Shown here one piece after another: positions 1 to 8,262 of a DNA stretch of 62,723 nucleotides. The notes beneath the pieces are model-generated. The model was not told where the DNA came from and searched no databases. It saw only the letters and a list, made by a program, of their open reading frames with translations. The translations under genes were made by a program, and so were the position numbers. The stretch's first letter is position 1; each line of letters begins with the position of its first letter. The stretch lies in contig JAENZJ010000022.1 in the NCBI GenBank assembly GCA_016841325.1, positions 1 to 62,723 on the forward strand, read 5' to 3'. The stretch comes from Thermincola carboxydiphila. GTDB taxonomy: Bacteria; Bacillota; Thermincolia; Thermincolales; UBA2595.

Positions 1-38
1 GCCGCCATAAAGCGTTCCCGGCTTGTCATTTCACTCAT
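1..38 (-). CDS. UroD-family corrinoid methyltransferase (N-terminus only)
   Basis: Only the first 12 codons lie in the window; the gene runs off the left edge. The ATG (36-38) follows a strong GGAGGAG site. The peptide MSEMTSRERFMAA matches the start typical of uroporphyrinogen-decarboxylase-fold methyltransferases (the MtaA/MtbA family and relatives), where TSRERF-A is common. Such enzymes move a methyl group from a methyl-corrinoid protein to an acceptor, which would fit its place at the end of the methylamine operon. The family call rests on a short N-terminal motif plus context, so it is tentative. Confidence 0.5.
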   Translation of the reverse strand, partial: MSEMTSRERFMA

Positions 39-76
39 TCTCTAATCTCCTCCTTATAATTTTTCCTCCACCGTGG

Positions 77-862
77 TTAATTTGTGGAAATTTTATTTTG
101 TTTTAAAGATAAAACCTTCCCCCTTCTGCCTACCGGGCAAGCCACAATGCAGTGGGCACAGATACATGATCCAATGACCTTCCGGTGGTATTCCATCTGG
201 AGCGCACATTTTTCAATGTCCAGCAGGGGTGTGCCGGCAACATCCCTGGTCCACTGAATACCCCTGATGGCTCCTGCGGGACAGGCCTCCACACAGCGGT
301 TACAACCGTGGCATTCCCCCTTTAGATAGGGTTCACGTGTTACCTCCAGAGGTGCGTCGGTAAGCACTGTCCCCCAACTGAGCCTGGCGCCGTAATCAGG
401 GTTTACAAGTAAGCCGTTTTTACCTACCCATCCGAGTCCGGCACAGGTAGCAGCAGTCTTGTGTGGAAAAAGGGGGTAAAGCCGGGCAGCAAAGGATGGA
501 TCATACTTGTCTGTGTCCGGTGGAATAGCAAAGGCCTTCCAGCCACGTGACCTCAGGTATGAGACAATTCTTTTCTGAATATTTACCAGGAGAGCGTCAA
601 TTTGAGGAAACTGGTTGGTATAGGCGATTACCGAACCTTTGGAAATAATACTGTCCTTTACCGGAGGGTGGGCAACAGCAATTGAAATCCCCACCGGTAT
701 ATGCCTGAACTCCCTTGCCAGGCCCTGGCGCACATCCCCTATCCCGGCCAGTGTGGCTCCCCATGAACGAATCATACGCACTAATTTGGAACTATCCAGT
801 GCATATTCATTTCTTGGCCCTGTGCTCTTAATGTAGTTGAAGCTTGCTGTGAACTTTTTCAA
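77..862 (-). CDS. QueG-like double [4Fe-4S] cluster protein
   Basis: A 261-aa soluble protein. The C-terminal third carries two cluster motifs, CHGCNRCVEACP (about residues 183-194) and CICAHCIVACP (about 232-242), in the 8-iron ferredoxin layout of the epoxyqueuosine reductase (QueG, COG1600) superfamily. The central GLGWVGKNGLL stretch is also typical of that family. QueG is a cobalamin-dependent reductase related to reductive dehalogenases, but this protein is shorter and lacks the C-terminal HEAT extension. It lies 22 bp after the 92-aa gene and 38 bp before a UroD-like gene, behind a sigma-54 promoter. I infer a redox role toward the corrinoid methyl-transfer system, perhaps reactivation of oxidised Co(II), rather than tRNA modification. 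The specific substrate is unknown. Confidence 0.72.
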   Translation of the reverse strand: MKKFTASFNYIKSTGPRNEYALDSSKLVRMIRSWGATLAGIGDVRQGLAREFRHIPVGISIAVAHPPVKDSIISKGSVIAYTNQFPQIDALLVNIQKRIVSYLRSRGWKAFAIPPDTDKYDPSFAARLYPLFPHKTAATCAGLGWVGKNGLLVNPDYGARLSWGTVLTDAPLEVTREPYLKGECHGCNRCVEACPAGAIRGIQWTRDVAGTPLLDIEKCALQMEYHRKVIGSCICAHCIVACPVGRRGKVLSLKQNKISTN

Positions 863-884
863 AAATCTTCACCTCATCCTCTTG

Positions 885-1163
885 TCAGCTTTGACTGTGA
901 TTTCTGCGGCGCTGAGAAATGTACAACCTGTTTAATTTTTTCAGAAGCATCTTGCACTCAATTCTGCTAAGCCCCAGGAGTTCTTCTGATTCCACTTCTC
1001 TCTCCGGGAAACTGCCTGTTCTGATTATTAAGTGCCTCAGACTTATCAGTTGTTTCAAAAGCGGTGGTTCGTACACTCCGTACATGTTCCTCTGGACACG
1101 GTGCGTGGATTCAATGGCTTCCCTGGCGTCAGGGTCGAGAATATCGTACAGGAAGTCTTTCAT
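885..1163 (-). CDS. 92-aa protein of unknown function, first gene of sigma-54 operon
   Basis: I do not recognise this small protein. The start chosen is the ATG at 1161-1163, which has a GGAGGG site 9 nt upstream; an upstream in-frame TTG overlaps that site and is less likely. The protein is charged, has no membrane segment, and ends in a helical basic stretch (LSRIECKMLLKKLNRL) that could be a small DNA-binding or protein-binding helix pair. It is the first gene after the sigma-54 promoter at 1235-1250 and is followed closely by the QueG-like gene. A role in methylamine metabolism or its regulation is inferred from position only. Confidence 0.6.
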   Translation of the reverse strand: MKDFLYDILDPDAREAIESTHRVQRNMYGVYEPPLLKQLISLRHLIIRTGSFPEREVESEELLGLSRIECKMLLKKLNRLYISQRRRNHSQS

Positions 1164-1234
1164 ATTTCTCTTCCCTCCTTTCAAAAGCCAGATGTCCCTT
1201 TTACGAACTCAATATTTGTCTACAACAAAACAAA

Positions 1235-1250
1235 TGCAATTTCCGTGCCA
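1235..1250 (-). promoter_or_regulatory. sigma-54 (-24/-12) promoter of the 885-1 operon
   Basis: On the minus strand the sequence reads TGGCAC-GGAAA-TTGCA, an exact match to the sigma-54 consensus with the required 5-nt spacer. It lies about 70 bp upstream of the 92-aa gene. Four GATTC-N6-GAATC-like palindromes lie 135-300 bp upstream, as expected for an enhancer-dependent promoter. Confidence 0.88.
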
Positions 1251-1383
1251 GTTAGCTATTAAAAACACCTTAAAAAAAACCTGCCCGGCCGGAGAACCAT
1301 GGTAAACCTTGATTTACCCCGCTTGGCCCGACAGGACGAATCTTCACCCGGAGTCTAATTATCAGAGCCACATAACAATTTTC

Positions 1384-1550
1384 GATTCTTAAAGTAATCA
1401 TTACTTTGCCTGATTATTTAAGGAATCAACATTAGAGCCCTTTGAGGACATAATACGATTCCCGATGCAATCAAAACCTTGCTGACCAGATGAAGTAAAA
1501 CTATCAACCCCTTTATAAACAGGGTAGAACGCAGGATTCCAATTAGAATC
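1384..1550. promoter_or_regulatory. cluster of GATTC-N6-GAATC palindromes (candidate activator sites)
   Basis: Four copies lie between the pylD terminator and the sigma-54 promoter at 1235: 1384-1399 (GATTC-N6-TAATC), 1412-1427 (GATTA-N6-GAATC), 1457-1472 (GATTC-N6-CAATC) and 1535-1550 (exact). The same palindrome occurs upstream of two other sigma-54 promoters in the window. This is the expected place for upstream activating sites of an enhancer-binding protein. Confidence 0.7.
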
Positions 1551-1594
1551 AAGTGATGATTCTCAGATTCAAAACAGTTTCCCGTAATCGGGAC

Positions 1595-1620
1595 AAAAAA
1601 AAAGAGAGTAAAAACTCTCA
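1595..1620 (-). terminator. intrinsic terminator of the pyl operon
   Basis: On the minus strand, 18 bp after the pylD stop, GAGAGT-TTTT-ACTCTC forms a 6-bp stem with a T4 loop and is followed by a run of nine T. This marks the end of the pylT-SnScBCD transcript. Confidence 0.75.
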
Positions 1621-1637
1621 GTAAAGAGGAGGTTAAG

Positions 1638-2477
1638 CTAAACCCACGTGTTTGAGATACTGCGGAGGGCCATAACGGCAACTCCGAGGGGAAGTTTATC
1701 ATGTATAAAGCGTGACCCTGCATCAGCCAGGGCCTCTGCCGTCAGCCCATGAGGGACCCCGGGACATGAAACCACCATTTCCGGGCGCAGCTGTTCTCCG
1801 GTTACAATATCAGGCGCCGGAGCAGCATCCAAAACATAATCTGTCTCCAAAAGGGCTTCGGCTAATGAGCTGACAGGTGTAACACTCCCGTGCAGGCTGG
1901 AAAAACGGTTCATTTTTTCGGTATCGGTATCAAATACCCGGACCCTTGCCCCGAGCCTTTCCAGTTCATATACAGCATGAGAACCAACAGGCCCCAGGCC
2001 GATTACCAGAACCGGCTGTCCCTTTAGCTGTTTGCCTTTGTGTTCAGCGGCGGCCGCCAGGGCATGGACAAATCCTGCAGCTGTAGCCTGAGAGTTGTCG
2101 ACAATAATAGAATTCTTCAAATTAACTGCCAGGAATTTACGGTCATCGGCAGCAAAGAATATGTCAGCACCACAGTTGAAGACTTCCCCTATCCCGGCCA
2201 CATCCGGTTCACCGGTGATGTGGGCTGCAAACCCCAGGTGACACAAAATTGCGCTGACTGCTTCAGAAAATCCGGTAATTATCCCTTTTCCCGAGGTTAT
2301 TGGGACTACTGCGGCAGTATATTTTCCGACTTCACCGGAGAGTCTCCGCGAATCTGTCCCCGCAGCCCGTGCCGCCAGTTCAAACAGATTAAGGCCGGTA
2401 CTCTCAGCCAGTGATTTATCCAGATTCTCCATGGAATCAGGGATGTCTTTAATAATATCATAATACAATCTGGTCAT
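1638..2477 (-). CDS. pylD: pyrrolysine synthase PylD
   Basis: PylD oxidises (2R)-3-methylornithyl-N6-lysine so that it cyclises to pyrrolysine, the last step of the pathway. The 279-aa product is close to family length and has a Rossmann GLGPVG motif at about residues 160-165 for the dinucleotide. The ATG at 2475-2477 overlaps the 3' end of pylC by 20 bp; an upstream in-frame start would add 12 residues that look unlike the family. The gene ends in TAG, the codon this cluster recodes. Read-through would run straight into the terminator stem, so TAG is probably a normal stop here. It is the last gene of the pyl operon. Confidence 0.95.
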   Translation of the reverse strand: MTRLYYDIIKDIPDSMENLDKSLAESTGLNLFELAARAAGTDSRRLSGEVGKYTAAVVPITSGKGIITGFSEAVSAILCHLGFAAHITGEPDVAGIGEVFNCGADIFFAADDRKFLAVNLKNSIIVDNSQATAAGFVHALAAAAEHKGKQLKGQPVLVIGLGPVGSHAVYELERLGARVRVFDTDTEKMNRFSSLHGSVTPVSSLAEALLETDYVLDAAPAPDIVTGEQLRPEMVVSCPGVPHGLTAEALADAGSRFIHDKLPLGVAVMALRSISNTWV

Positions 2478-3657
2478 ACCCGGTTTCACCCACTTTAAAA
2501 GGATTAGGGTCATTGTATTTCTTTACCCTGAAGTCATGGATAATCTTTTCCACAGCCCTGTTCCGGGCTTCCCAGGCGTCAGATTCCGTAGCCCCGGTAT
2601 AGATTGTCGTAGCTACCCAGTCAGCCGAATTGAGGGCAACATTTGATATAAAGACATCTGTCCCAAATTCCCCCTGATAAATACTGAGTCCCTGGGCCCC
2701 TGTCAGGACATGCTCTCCAGTTACTTCCAGCCTGCTGTTTCTGAATTTCAGGTGTTCATAGATGGCGGCCCGTTTTATGGGAGATACGGCTTTTTTATCC
2801 GGAAGCCTGCCGCTTATCCAGTAATCAGCCATCAACTGCAGCATATTTATCCCTGTGGAATGGAATACCGCACAGGGAGTCTGGCTTGGCAGCCTGGCAT
2901 CTATCTCCAGAACACTGAGGCGGCCCCCGGTTTCGATTACTTCAATATCCATAATTCCGGAAAGGTTTAACACAGAGGCTATCCGGGCCCCCAATGAAAC
3001 AAATTCGCTTTCTACATTCCTACCCGTACCGGGTCCTGCTATAACCCGCTTACAGTCGAACCCGGCATCAAACTGCAGTTCAGTCACCTGCAGGGATACA
3101 GCCCTGCCCCTGTCTGCGATAACCTCCAGAGAATACGAGGGTCCTTCCAGAAACTTCTGGATTACTACCTCATGGCCCAGCCTGTTTAACAGCGAGGTCA
3201 GGTACTCATGGTCGGCAACCCTTTCCACCCCGGCGCTGCCACTCATATTGGATGGTTTGACAATAACGGGGAAACCGCATTCAGGCCATGGTTCCGGTGT
3301 AGGAATACCCGACAGGTCAAACAGCCTGTTAGATTTTTTTTTGGAACAGGTTACATTATATGAATTCAGGTCAAGGGCCAGCGGAATATTTAATAAAGGT
3401 ACGTTTTCATTGAGCCATACAAGGACTTCATGATTTTCCAAAGCCGGTACGATCAGGTCAAACCCCTTCAGGACAGACCTGGACTGCTTGCGGTTCCGCA
3501 GCAGGTCTATATTACAAAACTCGTCTGCCAGGGCCGCTGCCGGCGCTTTGGGATCCTTGTCAATTAACGCTGTCTCCCACCCAGCCTGCCGGGCCAGATA
3601 AACTGCTTCCAAACCTTGCAGCTGACCTCCCACAATACCCACCTTCACTGCAATCAT
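2458..3657 (-). CDS. pylC: 3-methylornithine--L-lysine ligase PylC
   Basis: PylC is an ATP-grasp ligase that joins 3-methylornithine to the epsilon-amine of lysine. The 399-aa protein begins with a nucleotide-binding loop (KVGIVGGQLQG). Its ATP-grasp core includes the glycine-rich VIVKPSNMSGSAGV stretch (about residues 131-144) and the acidic metal site LEIDARLPSQTP. The gene overlaps pylB by 98 bp as the frames now stand. If the G6 run just before the pylC ATG is one base short, the overlap would be the usual ATGA type (see the findings). The family match is clear from the pathway order B-C-D. Confidence 0.95.
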   Translation of the reverse strand: MIAVKVGIVGGQLQGLEAVYLARQAGWETALIDKDPKAPAAALADEFCNIDLLRNRKQSRSVLKGFDLIVPALENHEVLVWLNENVPLLNIPLALDLNSYNVTCSKKKSNRLFDLSGIPTPEPWPECGFPVIVKPSNMSGSAGVERVADHEYLTSLLNRLGHEVVIQKFLEGPSYSLEVIADRGRAVSLQVTELQFDAGFDCKRVIAGPGTGRNVESEFVSLGARIASVLNLSGIMDIEVIETGGRLSVLEIDARLPSQTPCAVFHSTGINMLQLMADYWISGRLPDKKAVSPIKRAAIYEHLKFRNSRLEVTGEHVLTGAQGLSIYQGEFGTDVFISNVALNSADWVATTIYTGATESDAWEARNRAVEKIIHDFRVKKYNDPNPFKVGETGYDQIVL

Positions 3658-4747
3658 CCCCCCAATTGACTCTTTTTGCTTTACGGTCGTCTATCCACCT
3701 GATGTAATCTGCGGTATCGGCCACTTGCAGCCCCATACCTGAGAGTATTTTTTTTACCTCAGGAACTGTGCGCAGCCCCTCGTCTATGTCCAGGGTACTC
3801 TGGGACACCCCTGCAAGACTGGCGCTGGGCGGTATTATTGATGTAACGACATTTGCTCCCGCCTCCAGCCTCATCTGCAGTCCTTTTATGCCATCCACAT
3901 CACGGGATGCCGGTATCAGCCTGTCAGGCATTATTATCCTCATTACGGCAATGCTCAGGGCCTCCTGTGTCCTGGGTATTGCTTTCCGGCCTGCCATCGG
4001 GGTCTGGGGCTGGGGCACCAGGCTCATAACCCGGGCCTGATCTACTCCCTGGTCCCTCATGTTCAGAATAGAGGCTGCCCTGTCGCCGGTGCTTTCCCCG
4101 ACACCCAGGAGCATCCCATCTTCAACCAGCATGCCATACTGCTGCGCCGCTGTTCTCCTGTCAGCCCGCTCCCGGTAGCTCTGTCCTACCCGCAGCTTTT
4201 TGTATAACACCGGATTATGGGTTTCCTGATATAAGGCATACCAGTCAACCCCCAAACTGCTGAATTTCTCCAGAACCCCGGTCGGTACAACTCCGGGGGA
4301 AATCATTACCGGCAGACCGGTTGCTGCCTTCACCCGGTTTATCATCTCATAAAGAACCTCAAATTTTCCTGCTCTGATTATTTCAGGGTCTTCACCCATA
4401 GTCAGGTCTATCAGGTGTATCCCGGACTCTGCCAGCCTTGCCGCTATGTCAACTATCTCCTCAAGGCTCTTACGGTAACGGGGACTTAACTGATTAGTCT
4501 TTCTGTAGTAACAAAAGGAGCAATGGTTCTGGCAAAAGGTCGAAAAATATATAAAACCATATACAAAAATATTATTTGAAAAGTATCTGTCCCTTATCTT
4601 CCTGGCAGCAGCCATAACCCTTTTAATATCCTGGTTATCTTCAAGTGACATTAAAGACAATGTCTCCTGATAAGTCAGCTGACCGCCATCCTGTGCCTTG
4701 GCGAGAATATTATCCAAAAGTCTCCGGTTAACTGTATGTAATGCCAT
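3560..4747 (-). CDS. pylB: 3-methylornithine synthase PylB (radical SAM)
   Basis: PylB is a radical SAM mutase that converts lysine to (3R)-3-methyl-D-ornithine. The [4Fe-4S] motif CQNHCSFC (Cys72, Cys76, Cys79) sits just after the first strand, and family blocks such as LTMGEDPE and ALYQETHNP follow. The reading frame gives 395 aa, about 40 longer than most PylB proteins. The last 32 residues overlap pylC and look non-native. One extra G in the run at 3658-3663 would end the protein at about 363 aa with a TGA overlapping the pylC ATG. An indel there, real or from sequencing, is therefore likely. Confidence 0.93.
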   Translation of the reverse strand: MALHTVNRRLLDNILAKAQDGGQLTYQETLSLMSLEDNQDIKRVMAAARKIRDRYFSNNIFVYGFIYFSTFCQNHCSFCYYRKTNQLSPRYRKSLEEIVDIAARLAESGIHLIDLTMGEDPEIIRAGKFEVLYEMINRVKAATGLPVMISPGVVPTGVLEKFSSLGVDWYALYQETHNPVLYKKLRVGQSYRERADRRTAAQQYGMLVEDGMLLGVGESTGDRAASILNMRDQGVDQARVMSLVPQPQTPMAGRKAIPRTQEALSIAVMRIIMPDRLIPASRDVDGIKGLQMRLEAGANVVTSIIPPSASLAGVSQSTLDIDEGLRTVPEVKKILSGMGLQVADTADYIRWIDDRKAKRVNWGDDCSEGGYCGRSAARFGSSLSGPAGWVGDSVN

Positions 4748-4807
4748 ATTAGCAGCCCTCCTTAGGCTTTCATAATGTCATAGGGAAATTTACAGGTTAA
4801 ACTGTGG

Positions 4808-5638
4808 TCAAATGTTGAGTCTTGCACCATCCAGATACATCAGGCTGCGCCCGACCCTCCGGATATTTTTGAATCCCTCTCTGGCCATTACCAGGCGTTC
4901 TATCCCAAACCCCAGGCCGGCCCAGGATTTGGTTATGTTCCAGGCGGAGTCCAGAGAATGTGGGCCCGTGGCCCCGGAGGCTATTTCCATGCCCTGGACA
5001 ATGACATCAACCGTATCACCGTAGACTTCTGAATTCTCTGCTTCCAGGCTGTAGAGCAGGCCCGTTGTATCCATTACCAGGCAGGTTAATTCCTTCAGGC
5101 GCTGCCGCGGGTCACCTTCAAACCCCATTTCCACAAGGTTGAGCATAGTAAATTCAGAAAGGTGCCGAGACCCCTTTGATTCCTTCCGGAAACACTGCCC
5201 CACTTCAAATATCCTGACAGGATCGGGCCAGAGTTTTTCCAGCCTCCCCAGCATGGCATACAGATTGGGGGCCAGCATAGGGCGAAGGCAGGTGTTTTTG
5301 TCCAGCCAGTAAACCTGCTGATAGAGGGGGTGTTCGCCGGTAATCCCCATCCTGGCCAGCATGCCCCCTGACATTGTCGTAGGGGTGGTAATTTCAATAA
5401 AACCCGCCTCATTCAGGGTCTTCACCAGCAGCTGCTCCATCTCCCTGACTGCAGGCCTCATCCTTTGGTGTCTCAATGTCTCCAAACGCTCTCTATTTTT
5501 ATGGACAAGTTCCCTGTTGATATTTTTAAAGAAACTGTCTCTCTCTTCCTCACTATTAAAGACAAGTCCGGTTATCGCTTCTTCCGCGTCAAGCTCAATC
5601 AGCCTCTGTTTTTGGGTAACAGTAAAGGCAAGCCTCAT
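4808..5638 (-). CDS. pylSc: pyrrolysyl-tRNA synthetase catalytic subunit PylSc
   Basis: This is the class II catalytic domain that charges tRNA-Pyl with pyrrolysine. The 276-aa protein contains class II motif 2 around the FRKESKGSRHLSEFTML stretch and motif 3 near GFGIERLVMAREG, and it matches the C-terminal half of archaeal PylS. In bacteria the tRNA-binding N-terminal domain is a separate protein, here encoded 12 bp upstream (5651-5980). The ATG at 5636-5638 is chosen over the adjacent GTG because it has a GGAGG site 7 nt upstream. It belongs to the pylT-Sn-Sc-B-C-D operon. Confidence 0.95.
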   Translation of the reverse strand: MRLAFTVTQKQRLIELDAEEAITGLVFNSEEERDSFFKNINRELVHKNRERLETLRHQRMRPAVREMEQLLVKTLNEAGFIEITTPTTMSGGMLARMGITGEHPLYQQVYWLDKNTCLRPMLAPNLYAMLGRLEKLWPDPVRIFEVGQCFRKESKGSRHLSEFTMLNLVEMGFEGDPRQRLKELTCLVMDTTGLLYSLEAENSEVYGDTVDVIVQGMEIASGATGPHSLDSAWNITKSWAGLGFGIERLVMAREGFKNIRRVGRSLMYLDGARLNI

Positions 5639-5650
5639 CACCTTGCCTCC

Positions 5651-5980
5651 TTACTGAAAAGAGGTTGAAGAGAATTTCTCCAACTTCCATTCGGGTATTT
5701 TGCATTTCGGACATGCCCGGACATACCATTTGTTTCGCATCCAGCGGGAAACGCGGCTTGTCTTGGAATCTTTAATCCGCACCTCTGTACCACAATGGGT
5801 TACTATATCCAGATAAGCGCCTTTCCGGACGATTTTTCGGATGCCGTGTAACGTCCCGGTCCGGGAAGGCCAGAGTTTTATCTTCTGTAAAACATTAGCC
5901 AGTTCATCATGCTTACGAAAATAACGCTTTTTTACCTTCTTGGCAGGAGAGCCTTCAATCTTGCTTACGGGTAAACTCAT
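5651..5980 (-). CDS. pylSn: pyrrolysyl-tRNA synthetase N-terminal subunit PylSn
   Basis: A 109-aa basic protein matching the detached tRNA-Pyl-binding domain of bacterial PylS. It includes the conserved stretch LWPSRTGTLHGIRKI and the basic core TSRVSRWMRNKWY. Late Cys residues (ACPKCK) may bind a metal, as reported for this domain. It binds tRNA-Pyl tightly and works in trans with PylSc. The ATG has a GAGGAGG site 8 nt upstream. It lies 45 bp after the tRNA-Pyl gene, so tRNA and synthetase probably share a transcript. Confidence 0.95.
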   Translation of the reverse strand: MSLPVSKIEGSPAKKVKKRYFRKHDELANVLQKIKLWPSRTGTLHGIRKIVRKGAYLDIVTHCGTEVRIKDSKTSRVSRWMRNKWYVRACPKCKIPEWKLEKFSSTSFQ

Positions 5981-6025
5981 AATTCAAACCTCCTCGGTCT
6001 TTTTTGAGTCCCCGTATCGGTTAAT

Positions 6026-6097
6026 TGGAGGAGAGTCCGGGAGTCCAACCCGGCTGTGGAGATTTAGAGTCTCCATGATCTTGCCGATCAACCCTCC
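6026..6097 (-). tRNA. pylT: tRNA-Pyl (anticodon CUA)
   Basis: A 72-nt tRNA with all the hallmarks of tRNA-Pyl: a 7-bp acceptor stem, one nucleotide before the D stem, a 4-bp D stem with a 5-nt loop, a 6-bp anticodon stem (TGGAGA/TCTCCA) around the loop CTCTAAA with CUA anticodon, a 3-nt variable loop, a 5-bp T stem and an encoded CCA. It decodes amber codons, including those at 6990-6992 and 12512-12514. It sits between mtmB1 and pylSn. Confidence 0.97.
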
Positions 6098-6114
6098 ATG
6101 AAATTAAACGACCG

Positions 6115-6191
6115 GGGGCAGACAGCAGTTTCTCCGCCGGCGCGGGCCATGCAGATACCGCTGTGCCTCAGCGCCACAGGCTGCCTGCCCC
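6115..6191 (-). other. structured element between mtmB1 and tRNA-Pyl
   Basis: On the minus strand an 11-bp stem (GGGGCAGGCAG with CTGTCTGCCCC, one G-U pair) closes a 77-nt element. Inside is a second helix CTGTG/CACAG and a GC-rich arm around CCGCGCCGGCGG. It starts about 20 nt after the mtmB1 stop and is absent after mtmB2. There is no U-run, so it is not a classic terminator. It might stabilise the mtmCB mRNA or guide processing of the tRNA precursor; the function is unknown. Confidence 0.5.
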
Positions 6192-6209
6192 ATGGTCAGA
6201 TGTTACTCC

Positions 6210-7598
6210 TTACTTTTTCCAGTAATCAAGACCCAGTTCGGTAAGGATCTTAACTGCCTCATCATAGACATCCAGATATTCCTGGGTCGGGGTGAGGCTG
6301 ACAACATCGTAACACTCCTGGAACGGCTTGCCTTTGGGCGCCGTTTTGTAATCCTTCTCATACATTCCAACTAATTTGTCAAGGATCTCATTGACCTTTG
6401 CGGTCTCCATACCGGCCACTGCCCTGGCTGCCTCAGCCATCATCCGGGCTTCCAGACCGGTGGTATAGTTGGTGGCAACCCCCTTGGCAGAGGCTACCCC
6501 TGACAGTATCTCCCGGCCGCTGGCCGTATCTGTTATGGCCTGGGCTGCTGTCTCCAGCAGGCACATTACCGTACACGGTCCCGCCAGGGTATAGTACTGG
6601 TTACCCAGCATCACATTGGTATTGGCCTCTATTGCCATGGCACAGTGGCCTGCCACTGCCAGAGCCTCTCTGGCTGTGGTAATGCCCCAGCGCACATGGA
6701 TCGGACCATCCAGATGCCAGGTTGCCTGGGTCATGATAAAGGCATTCAGAGTTGTGGCCACATCTACTATCGTGGTCTCCTCCAGACCTCCCGCATAACC
6801 CCCGTAAATAGGCATCTGTTCACACATGATGACATCTCCGGCCAGTACATAATGAGCAGTGAAGGCTAACGCACCTACGTCAATCTTCAGCTCATTCAGC
6901 TGGGATACCTCATGGCTGTCAGAAGCCCGCATCCCGCCCGGGAAATCTGCAGCGATTACTCCCGCAGCGGATAGTGATGTCTCGTTCCCCTACAATCCCA
7001 TCCCCGGACGGCCTGCCCTCAGCTGGGCCGCACGGATTAGAATCGCTTCTGACTTGACTGCTGCTATCTCCCACGGACTGCCCGGTACAGGGTCATGTCC
7101 GTTGATTGTCTGCAGCACTCCGTCTACTATGGTGTCCACCAGCGGTTCCTGGGCATATGACTGGTGTACCCCGATAAACATATCCTCTGATACCGGCGCC
7201 CCTGTCGGGCCGCCCTGGATTACCGGAGGCTTTTTGTCCTGGTAGCTCCGGGTTTCCATTACTACCGCATCCTTGCCTTCTCCAAGCACTACTCGGCTGG
7301 GCGCCGCTTTTACGGATGTCAGTATCTCCTCTTCCGTAAATTTAATCACCCGGCCTGTATCCATGCAATAAACTCCACATTCTACCAGCATTTCAAGCCC
7401 GGCCTTAAACAGGTTGTCAATCAGGTTCCTGTCTGTTGGTACCATGACTTTTTTGTCCATCTTAATACCATACTTTTCCTTTAACCTGCTGGCAGTCTGT
7501 GGGATGATCTTGTAATCCCACTCGTTTTCGTCTACCTTCTGACCGCTCTTGGCACGGTCAAAGACATCGAAAACAGTCACTTTCTTGGAAAGCGCCAT
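6210..7598 (-). CDS. mtmB: monomethylamine:corrinoid methyltransferase MtmB, copy 1 (pyrrolysine protein)
   Basis: MtmB moves the methyl group of monomethylamine to the Co(I) corrinoid of MtmC. Read through one in-frame amber codon (6990-6992), the gene gives 462 aa, the size of archaeal MtmB. The amber falls at residue 203 in AGRPGMGL-O-GNETSLSA, matching the pyrrolysine site (O202) of Methanosarcina MtmB1. Blocks such as TDSHEVSQLNELKID and DTASGREILSGVASAKGV are typical of the family. The start has GGAGG 9 nt upstream. It follows mtmC1 by 24 bp and precedes tRNA-Pyl. The gene ends in TAA. Its coding sequence matches copy 2 (11732-13120). Confidence 0.96.
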
Positions 7599-8262
7599 TT
7601 CTGTACCTCCTTCCCTGTATAGTTAACTCATCAGTTCCTTGGCTTTTGAAATTGCCTCAGCGGCATTCTCACCATACGCATCTGCCCCGATTTGGTCTAC
7701 CCACTCCTGGGATACCGGTGCTCCGCCAAACATACACTTAATCTTGTCACGGGCTCCTTCTTCCACAAGGGCTTTGACAATATCCCTCTGGGAAGGCATG
7801 GTTGTCGTCATCAGGGCTGAGCCGCTGATAATGTCAACATCCAGTTCAATCGCTTTTTGGACCACCTCATCAACCGGCACATCACGGCCCAGGTCGATAA
7901 CCTCAAAACCGCTGGCTGCCAGCATGGTTTTGACAATGTTTTTACCAACATCGTGGATATCTCCCTGTACAGTGTGCACAATTACCTTCCCGAGTTTGGT
8001 CTTATTACGCTCTTCTTCCAGCATGTCTGCTGTGAGTACGGCAACTGCTGATTCGAATGCCTCCGCAGCCAGCAGTATCTGGGGAACAAACATTTCTCCC
8101 TCATCAAAAAGGTCACTGATGGTATTCATCCCCTGCCCTAATCCGTTCTGAATCGCATCCATGACTTCTAACCCTGCTGCCTTGGCCTCTTTTGCCGCCT
8201 CTTCTGCCATCCCCTTGTCCAACTGTTCGATGGCTTCCTTGAGCTTGTTCAGGATTGCATCT
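6217..8262 (-). repeat. duplicated mtmBC block, copy 1
   Basis: The segment matches 11739-13784 at a constant offset of 5522 bp with no indels. I saw no mismatch in the stretches compared, including the intergenic gap. Homology stops at the third codon of mtmC and the last codons of mtmB. Confidence 0.9.

Noticed and set aside
1597-1640. Amber read-through extension of PylD
   Set aside because: Sense codons follow the TAG, but they lie in the terminator stem and U-run, so a functional extension is unlikely.
6104-6193. A 29-codon ORF starting at 6193 between mtmB1 and tRNA-Pyl
   Set aside because: It coincides with a strong 77-nt RNA structure, its composition is dominated by the stem, and the ribosome site is too far upstream.
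6932-6992. Two separate proteins from each mtmB locus (202 and 240 aa)
   Set aside because: The frame stays open across a single amber at the conserved pyrrolysine position and the joined protein has full family length.
6398-8151. Plus-strand ORFs of 60-170 codons opposite mtmB and mtmC, repeated at 11920-13673
   Set aside because: They are shadows of the conserved minus-strand genes, lack ribosome sites and show low-complexity Pro/Ser-rich translations.
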